From Halosimplex rubrum (GTDB lineage: Archaea; Halobacteriota; Halobacteria; Halobacteriales; Haloarculaceae), in contig NZ_CP058910.1 of assembly GCF_013415885.1 (NCBI RefSeq), forward strand, positions 186,001 to 250,000: DNA of 64,000 nucleotides, read 5' to 3'. Made by a program: the position numbers and the translations under genes. Under the pieces are notes generated by a model. That model was not told the DNA's origin. It saw only the letters and a program-made list of their open reading frames with translations, and searched no databases. Positions 59,601 to 64,000 of the stretch are shown piece by piece. Position 1 is the stretch's first letter; every line of letters begins with the position of its first letter.

Positions 59601-60834
59601 CGGTGCTCTTCTTGTTGAACGCCCGCTGGGCCTGCTGGCCGATGAACTGGTTGACGACCTCCTGGACGGAGCTTGGCGGGGTCCCGCTCGCGCCGCCAGT
59701 GAGCATCGACGCGGCCGCACAGAAGTCCTTGGCGTTCAGGCCGGTCGGCGTACTCCCGAGTCCGTACCGGCTCTTCCAATCGCTGGTCGACCCCTGGTCG
59801 TCGAGACTGCTCCCCCCGGCGCCCTCGGTGTAGTCGTCGCTGGAACTGCTCGCGCCGGGCCCCGACCGACTGAACGCGCCCGCGTCGTACAGCTTCTCGA
59901 CGTTCCGGAGGGCCATACAGGCGTAGGCCGACCCCATTACGCGCGTGTAGCCCGGGTCTCGCGTCCCGAAGACCTCGCCCTGGACGGCGAAGTTGGCGCT
60001 GTTGGCCAGCACCTCGATGTCCTTTTTCATCACCATCTTGTCGAACGCGTCGGCCTTCCCGGGCGGCGCCATCCGCTCGTAGTAGGCCTTGGCGTACATC
60101 AGCGGGTACAGCCGGGCGGCGAACTGCTTGCCGAAGCCGCTGGTCCCGGAGTCGAAAAAGCCCTTCGCGAGCCGGTCCTGATACTTCTGGGTCTTGTGCT
60201 GGAGCAACAGGCTCGTCGACGCGACGGAGACGGTGATCGACTCGGTCTCGCTGGCGCGGATCTCGCCCTCTTCGACGACTTCGGTCGTGAGCCCGTCTAT
60301 CGTCGCGGTGATCGTCCCGTTGCTCAGGTCGTCGGAGCGGTCGTCCATCCCCGCTTCGAGGTCGACGCGACCGATCGCCGACTGGATCGACGACTCGGTG
60401 TAGCTGACCGGCGGGAGCGACGTGCGGGTGACCGACCCGTCGCTCAGTCGCTGGCGAGAGCTGTCCAGTTGCGCCTGCGTTTCGAGATAGGCCCGCAGTT
60501 TCAGGTACCGCCGGTAGACGGCGTCGGGGTCGGGATCGCTGGCGCCGGCCGCCAGCGCTCGGCCGGCCGGCGTGTCCGCGGGGACGGTGACCGGTTTCTG
60601 TGCGGCGGCGCTCGCCGCGTCCGAGACCGCCTCTCGGACGACCGACTGGGCGGACGCCCGGGACTGATCCACCGCGAGCGCGATATCCGTCTCGGTGTCG
60701 GCACCGTCGCGCGACTGTATCACCCCGACGACGGTGGCGCTGGTGATCAACAGCAACACGCCGACGACGGCGAAGGGGATCCGCGCTCTGTTGCTCGTTG
60801 CGATCGACAGTGTCTGTGGTCGTCTCGGGCTCAT
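56665..60834 (-). CDS. giant membrane-anchored surface protein, Halobacteria-specific
   Basis: 1389 residues, starting with overlap (ATGA) to the upstream gene's stop. One N-terminal transmembrane segment (about 18-40: IPFAVVGVLLLITSATVVGVI) precedes a very long acidic exterior region. That region has low-complexity Gly/Ser/Thr stretches (e.g. SGPGASSSSDDYTEGAGGSS) and many Tyr/Trp, and shows no catalytic domain I recognise. Membership of the DUF7284-7288 set linked to archaeal pilus-like systems is my recollection, not seen directly. Confidence 0.75.
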   Translation of the reverse strand: MSPRRPQTLSIATSNRARIPFAVVGVLLLITSATVVGVIQSRDGADTETDIALAVDQSRASAQSVVREAVSDAASAAAQKPVTVPADTPAGRALAAGASDPDPDAVYRRYLKLRAYLETQAQLDSSRQRLSDGSVTRTSLPPVSYTESSIQSAIGRVDLEAGMDDRSDDLSNGTITATIDGLTTEVVEEGEIRASETESITVSVASTSLLLQHKTQKYQDRLAKGFFDSGTSGFGKQFAARLYPLMYAKAYYERMAPPGKADAFDKMVMKKDIEVLANSANFAVQGEVFGTRDPGYTRVMGSAYACMALRNVEKLYDAGAFSRSGPGASSSSDDYTEGAGGSSLDDQGSTSDWKSRYGLGSTPTGLNAKDFCAAASMLTGGASGTPPSSVQEVVNQFIGQQAQRAFNKKSTVEIDKFAEPALDEVLAQSVDYDPEYSDDTEQEDPNGTDEAPEIDEDLPSDFSGRNTFERLIDRIYSYSVSTSTGGAAKVSGEMPEASAPPGSGWSVFDDGNVKVDRTADVTVDHTEVWDESTARTRDLHEFRVEVTNVLKETDEYRRQEPCSSGSGSSTATPTGPCYEYEDRTDYERVTWEVDVTVGGTYSDDPDINVSHNGTDGAYTGSSPNFEEAIAESIRGGLNVDPGDPDGNFGDAISTGSIESAGDLESAVSDQISGITTLNSDTFLSASERSDLETALEDEVVGLHDHVVGDESAPPRPVSDLQVSPTEMATGSDVFGPLRERTNTSHHVYYDTSGSYDSAREKAIAEARMEYVDAVHRWVDRVESARSESSSDVNDEISSEVDGVTDVMNEGLAFASNQIDGSGPLYSPGTMSDTDLLGDIRYTVDASPTYLTTGPVSRATVPAVRPSYATVTEAGDTQHVPMAVRKHNTFGYPGVPIVPWPTYWYLSVDHWSVQVNGEYGRFEVTADNSAPASPKTTTYVRQAMPVDLEIAGQKRRVGQVDPINFSGSTAVVIPVPGGTVYPKPRYGVGDDWRIKGGPNSKPWQNMCSATWSHVGPGFNPGAINPDECSNINDGGGPIEASLADYVPGSSAVSDVPLEWDDDDGEFEFDAPGPDNCEEDDLTEKLEEDSDSELDSATSGMEWYDGLSDSLQERLWRGQFCQLPTDRYKGRYAEFINGDEPGDAGDDDVATTWRDTIVLTRYDHENIENALDYLLRDENGNGMSLAEEHDIQRFMTARYTNDVEFASHGGVDSHREPGIVTEFTTDIDEDQFVRIFDNESGYGPSGSWLARQPEVRSYDRTALIDTFALWDGDVVGDGNDAWGNYSCIAKAYVPEGVDMRVSYSGGFHPNNYPKLDDEALASAEYGGELSGGEIQYEIVGSPGQVPDDHWRPLGSIEELTKKSEFDGRWGAVGDPGDPLPVSSGHDCNVSP

Positions 60835-61805
60835 TCGTTCCAGGTAGTCACGGTAACGGTCACTTCACCGACCGAGACGGCCGACGCGATGCGTTCGGCG
60901 TCCGCGCTCGGGTACTCGTGCTGTAGCTCCTCGCCGATCATCGTCGCCAGGTCGGCCTGCAGTTCCGCGTTGGCCGTCGCGGCGTCGGCCTGCGTCCGGC
61001 TGACCGGGTGGGACCCGACCGCGCCGAGCGCGGGGTCGGTCTCGAACTCCGGGTGGTCGACGAGTTCGGCCATCCGCTGGTAGCGGTAGACCGCCAGCGC
61101 CCGACCGAGCCCGTCGCGCTCGAGCGCCAGCTGGGTCTCCCCGGTCGGGAAGTACCCCTCGACGATCGCCCCGGCGATCAGCTCCGAGACGCCGCTGTAG
61201 CCGTCGACGCGGAAGGCCCGTTCGAGATCCGCCTCGTCCGGCGCGGGCATCTTGCTCGGGACCGTCAGCGTCGCCGTACTCGTGTCGCCACCGGGGGGCA
61301 GGTCGGCGCCCGCCTCCATCCGCCCGCGGATCGCCGAATCGGTGTACGGCGTCCAGACCGCGACGACGTGCGCGTCGGTGCCGGCGCTCGTCAGCGTCCC
61401 CCTGACCGCGCCGTCGACGGCCGTCGCGAAGTCCTCACCCGCTCTCGTCAGGTGCGCCGGCCCGTCGGGGTCGTACGGGTCGCCGTCGCCCCCGTCGGGG
61501 AACTGCGCGTTCGTGACCGCCCCGTCGGCCAGCAACCCCGTCAGCGCCCCGTGGGTCGACCGCTCGTAGTCGTACCCGCCGTCGTTGAACTGTGATTCGC
61601 TGCGGACGGGGTCGAGCGTGTACTCGACCGTCCGGGTCGCTGCCGCGAGCGTCTCGGCCGTCCGGTCGGCCTGGAGCGGGTCGCTGGCGGGCTCGTCGTC
61701 GGTCAACGCCACCGCCAGGACCGCGATCGACGCGCTGACCAGCAACAGCGCGAACGTCACGTCCACGACCGTACTGATCGCTCTGTCCGGTCGTCGTCCC
61801 GTCAC
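60831..61805 (-). CDS. pilin-like membrane protein, Halobacteria-specific
   Basis: 324 residues from a GTG at 61805. RRPDRAISTVVDVTFALLLVSASIAVLAVAL resembles an archaeal class III (pilin) signal: a charged head followed by one hydrophobic helix. The rest is an acidic exterior domain with a helical C-terminus. The stop overlaps the giant surface protein's start, and its own start overlaps a 25-codon leader ORF. The family is linked in my memory to DUF7284 beside type II/IV secretion-like ATPases; none is in the window. Confidence 0.75.
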   Translation of the reverse strand: MTGRRPDRAISTVVDVTFALLLVSASIAVLAVALTDDEPASDPLQADRTAETLAAATRTVEYTLDPVRSESQFNDGGYDYERSTHGALTGLLADGAVTNAQFPDGGDGDPYDPDGPAHLTRAGEDFATAVDGAVRGTLTSAGTDAHVVAVWTPYTDSAIRGRMEAGADLPPGGDTSTATLTVPSKMPAPDEADLERAFRVDGYSGVSELIAGAIVEGYFPTGETQLALERDGLGRALAVYRYQRMAELVDHPEFETDPALGAVGSHPVSRTQADAATANAELQADLATMIGEELQHEYPSADAERIASAVSVGEVTVTVTTWNE

Positions 61806-61879
61806 GGGCGACGCCCCCGGACGACCTCGGAGTCCCGGGCTCGGCTGCTCCCCCCGAGCGCAGACAACCGAGACAGCAT
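61802..61879 (-). CDS. 25-residue leader ORF, translationally coupled
   Basis: MLSRLSALGGSSRARDSEVV... ends with a TGA that overlaps the next GTG (GTGA). The ATG at 61879 is 25-30 bases after a TTTAAA box, so a leaderless transcript would begin at this ORF, not at the pilin-like gene. It could be a regulatory upstream ORF, or a remnant of a deleted pilin-like gene of the same cluster. No known family. Confidence 0.5.
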   Translation of the reverse strand: MLSRLSALGGSSRARDSEVVRGRRP

Positions 61880-61903
61880 ACCCCCATTGGCCTCGTCATG
61901 TTA

Positions 61904-61909
61904 TTTAAA
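61904..61909 (-). promoter_or_regulatory. TATA box of the pilin-like operon
   Basis: TTTAAA in an AT-rich patch, 25-30 bases before the ATG at 61879. It indicates that the transcript starts at the 25-codon ORF. Confidence 0.6.
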
Positions 61910-61960
61910 CGTAACACGGGAGCCGACGGTGGCGAGAGGGACGTGCAGCCGACGGCGCGC

Positions 61961-62242
61961 TCACTCCTCGTCGATCTGGGCCTCGACGCGGTCTCTGAGG
62001 GCGTCGGCGTGTTCCTTGGCCGCCGCGGCGTGGGCCGAGTCCTCCGTCTCGACGAGGCGGTCGACCGACTCGCGCAGCGCGACGAAGTGTTCGGGTTCGC
62101 TCTCGAAGAAGTTCCCGAGCTGGTCGACGTGTTCCTGGGCCGCCGAGGCGTTGGTCTCGTTGTATCCGACCTCCAGGCCGGCGAGACGGGCGTCTAAGTC
62201 CTCCAGTGTCTCCAGCACCCGTTCGTACGGCCCAGGCGCCAT
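61961..62242 (-). CDS. helical hypothetical protein, 93 residues
   Basis: MAPGPYERVLETLEDLDARL... is an all-helical acidic protein, likely a coiled-coil bundle; regular heptads run through 5-90. No Cys, no membrane segment. The ATG at 62242 was preferred over a GTG seven codons earlier because a TTTTTATCC box sits about 27 bases before the ATG. Function unknown. Confidence 0.7.
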   Translation of the reverse strand: MAPGPYERVLETLEDLDARLAGLEVGYNETNASAAQEHVDQLGNFFESEPEHFVALRESVDRLVETEDSAHAAAAKEHADALRDRVEAQIDEE

Positions 62243-62264
62243 GTACGGACTGTTCCTCCCCACG

Positions 62265-62273
62265 GGATAAAAA
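62265..62273 (-). promoter_or_regulatory. TATA-like box of the 93-residue helical protein gene
   Basis: TTTTTATCC on the coding strand, about 27 bases before the ATG at 62242. It rules out the upstream GTG start. Confidence 0.5.
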
Positions 62274-62342
62274 CTACTGTGGTGGCGGCGACCGACAATC
62301 GCCCCATGCCAGCGGGACAGGTCAGTCTCCCAACTCGATCGA

Positions 62343-63470
62343 TCACTCGACGCGCGCGTCGACGACGACGTGGGCCACGCCCTCGCTGTAACCCTTGACG
62401 CGGCGCGTTTCGAGGACGTCGACCGACCGGCCGCGCTCGGCGGCGGCCGCGCGCAGTCGCTCGACGGGGCGGTCGGGCACCAGCGTCTCCGGCGTCGCCT
62501 CGTGCATGTGGACGACGCCGCCGGGTTCGAGCGCGCCCAGCGCGCTGTCGAGGTACTCGTGGGAAGCGTCGGAGGGACTCCGACTGTCTTCCGAGCGCGG
62601 CTCGGAAGCGTCGTAGTGGCCCATCACGACCCGGTCGGCGCGCACGTCCGTCGCCGAGTCGACCTGCGCGGGGTCGGCGTCGCCGACCTCGTCGGTCCGT
62701 GGCGGCTCCGCCGCCACGCGCAGCACGTCCCGACAGTCCGCCCGGTAGGGCTGGACGCGGTCGGTGACCCCGTTGCGCCGGACGTTCTCCAGCAGGAATT
62801 CGAAGGATGCGGGGTTTCGCTCGATGGCGGTCACGTCCGCCCCGGCGCGGGCCATCGGCAGCGCGAAGTAACCGATCCCGGCGAACATGTCGACGACGCG
62901 CTCGCCCTCGCTCACCTCATCGCCCATCCGCGCTCGCTCGGCCTTGTTCCCCGGCGAGAACATCACCTCCGCCAGGTCCATCGCGTAGGTGGTACCGTGC
63001 TCGCGGTGGACGGTCTCGGTATCGCCCTCGCCCGCCAGCACCGTCACGTCGGGCTCGCGGTGGGCGCCGGTGACCGGTCCCCGGGCGAGGACGGTGTCGG
63101 CGGCGCCGTGCAGGTCCAGCAGCGCCTCGCCGAGTTCCGCGGGCCGGGGCGCGTCGCCGATGTCGACGAGGACGACCGTCCCCAGCACCGCCCAGGACGA
63201 CGGCGCCAGTTCGACCTCCTCGTCGGTCCAGCCGCGCTCGCGGAGGTGGTCGGCGAGGTCACGCAGACGCGGCTCGCCCACCTGTCGCACGACCTCGCGG
63301 TAGTCGACGGCCTCGGGTACCGCCGTCACCGGGAGCGAGACGCTCCCCTCGTCGAACTCGCGGACCGAGCGGTCGGCGTCGTAGACCCCCGCCCGTTCGA
63401 GGTCGTCGATGACCGCCTCGGCGCGGGGCTTGTCGACGACGACCGCCAGTCGGTCGTCACGCTCGTCCAT
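62343..63470 (-). CDS. taw2: tRNA wyosine-pathway enzyme, TYW2/Taw2-type (Trm5 superfamily)
   Basis: 375 residues. A THUMP-less N-terminal region is followed by YAMDLAEVMFSPGNKAERARMG (the TYW2-type MFSpGN-tEk-R motif rather than Trm5's YFSPRL-TER), then VVDMFAGIGYFALPMARAG (SAM-binding motif I) and RADRVVMGHY (motif IV region). It would transfer the aminocarboxypropyl group of SAM to the tRNA-Phe G37 intermediate. Residues at DASEPRSEDSRSPSDAS are an insertion after GHY, flanked by a perfect direct repeat. Trm5 methyltransferase is the alternative. Confidence 0.85.
   Translation of the reverse strand: MDERDDRLAVVVDKPRAEAVIDDLERAGVYDADRSVREFDEGSVSLPVTAVPEAVDYREVVRQVGEPRLRDLADHLRERGWTDEEVELAPSSWAVLGTVVLVDIGDAPRPAELGEALLDLHGAADTVLARGPVTGAHREPDVTVLAGEGDTETVHREHGTTYAMDLAEVMFSPGNKAERARMGDEVSEGERVVDMFAGIGYFALPMARAGADVTAIERNPASFEFLLENVRRNGVTDRVQPYRADCRDVLRVAAEPPRTDEVGDADPAQVDSATDVRADRVVMGHYDASEPRSEDSRSPSDASHEYLDSALGALEPGGVVHMHEATPETLVPDRPVERLRAAAAERGRSVDVLETRRVKGYSEGVAHVVVDARVE
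62562..62613 (-). repeat. 42-bp in-frame hairpin insertion with 10-base direct repeats in taw2
   Basis: Bases 62562-62571 and 62604-62613 both read GGAAGCGTCG. Between them, 62588-62608 is a perfect hairpin (CTTCCGAGC/GCTCGGAAG, 3-base loop), and 62568-62584 is another (GTCGGAG/CTCCGAC, 3-base loop). In the protein the sequence is DAS, eleven residues, DAS. The position is the loop right after motif IV, where homologues go directly to the HE(Y/F)L helix. Confidence 0.75.
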
Positions 63471-63569
63471 CTACTCGTCGGGTGGGGACCGACGGCCGAA
63501 ACGGTTTCGGGTCGGGCGCGACCGGGCGAGCGGACCGCGGCGGTCCGGCGACGGCACCGGGCCGCTCGC

Positions 63570-63986
63570 TCAGGTCGACTCGGGTTCGCGGTCGCGGCCG
63601 GGCGCGGACGGTCGGTCGTCCGCCGGCGACCCGCCGCGCGCCGCCTCGCGTTCGACCGCCCGGCCGGGTGACGTTCCGCTCGGACCGTCGAGCGGCCGGT
63701 CGTCACCCGCCTCGCTCGCCAGCAGCGCGTCGAGGCGGCGCTCGAACTCGGTCTGGTCGATCTCGCCGCGGGCGAACCGCTCGCGGAGCGTCTCGACCGG
63801 GTCGTCGCCGCCCGAGCGGTCGCCGCCCGACCCCGAGCCGTCGAGCATCGACGGGAGGTCGACGCGACGCTCGCCGAGCGTCCCCGGCAGGTCCACGGGC
63901 GAGAGGCCGAGGACGACCCACACGAGCAGCGCCGTCACCGGCGTCGCCAGCAGCCAGCCCGCCACCGCGACCTCGATCGCGGTCAC
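63570..63986 (-). CDS. SHOCT-domain membrane protein
   Basis: 138 residues. An N-terminal transmembrane segment (about 5-27: VAVAGWLLATPVTALLVWVVLGL) is followed by a Gly/Ser/Asp linker. The SHOCT motif DPVETLRERFARGEIDQTEFERRLDALL lies at about 61-88. The tail is charged and low complexity. SHOCT modules mediate oligomerisation; the overall role is unknown. It precedes taw2 on the same strand with a 99-base gap. Confidence 0.8.
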   Translation of the reverse strand: MTAIEVAVAGWLLATPVTALLVWVVLGLSPVDLPGTLGERRVDLPSMLDGSGSGGDRSGGDDPVETLRERFARGEIDQTEFERRLDALLASEAGDDRPLDGPSGTSPGRAVEREAARGGSPADDRPSAPGRDREPEST

Positions 63987-64000
63987 GACGCCGGCGTTGA

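Overview
The window is one high-GC stretch of a haloarchaeal (Halobacteria) chromosome. The predicted proteins are strongly acidic (Asp/Glu-rich). Most transcription units with a visible promoter have a TTTAA/TATA-like box 25-30 bases before the start codon with almost no leader. Lineage markers include a phaRP-phaEC polyester operon, a KEOPS Cgi121 gene next to Hel308, Tat-type lipoproteins and several Halobacteria-only small proteins. The family Haloarculaceae is plausible, but that is an inference. No rRNA, tRNA, CRISPR array or transposase gene was found.

Layout. 1-6.3 kb: end of an ABC-2 permease operon, small membrane and zinc-finger proteins, a YdjM-type membrane protein, a CinA-C amidase, a P-loop kinase, a PLP aminotransferase and a Gfo/Idh/MocA oxidoreductase. 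6.4-14 kb: a PAS histidine kinase, a Rad3/XPD-type Fe-S helicase, a zinc ribbon and a UvrD-type helicase. 14-20.4 kb: an HTH regulator with its membrane partner, a PRC-barrel protein, a sulfatase-fold enzyme paired with a flippase-like protein, a presenilin-type protease, a NifU scaffold and a cupin. 21-28 kb: an MFS carrier, a coiled-coil protein, a flavin reductase, a DapA-type aldolase next to a PfkB kinase, and a large orphan solute-binding lipoprotein. 28.6-33.4 kb: an SDR, a clan GH-A hydrolase, KptA, an SMR exporter and a TrmB regulator. 33.5-37.2 kb: nadA-nadB-nadC (de novo NAD). 37-42.2 kb: ferredoxin, an APH-type kinase, hel308 and cgi121. 42-46 kb: three UspA proteins around coaD, and an Old Yellow Enzyme. 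45.8-49.6 kb: PHA locus (MaoC/PhaJ-type hydratase, phaR, phaP, phaE, phaC). 49.7-50.5 kb: HicBA toxin-antitoxin pair and a PIN-domain remnant. 50.5-55.8 kb: three lipoproteins and a GCS2-like ligase. 55.9-64 kb: a beta-propeller-like protein, two large pilin-like/surface proteins preceded by a 25-residue leader ORF, a TYW2/Taw2-type tRNA enzyme and a SHOCT membrane protein.

Two repeat systems stand out. (i) A 469-bp non-coding element occurs twice (20443-20911 and 38635-39103) without indels and at about 99% identity. It is rich in perfect hairpins, has CAGTAC/GTACTG-like ends, and has a third, decayed copy at about 1805-2185. (ii) Short in-frame, hairpin-prone insertions sit inside conserved enzymes. 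The Gfo/Idh oxidoreductase and NadC each carry a 54-bp insertion ending in the same ASGETASR-coding 26-mer and flanked by direct repeats. NadB carries a relative, and the tRNA enzyme carries a 42-bp insertion bounded by a perfect 10-bp direct repeat. I consider these protein-internal mini-insertions the best candidate for something undescribed.

Candidate control elements include a 17-bp palindrome before the HTH gene, an 8-bp-arm inverted repeat before nadA, three tandem decamers before phaR, a shared 18-bp promoter module before two lipoprotein units, and a strong bidirectional terminator-like hairpin before hel308.
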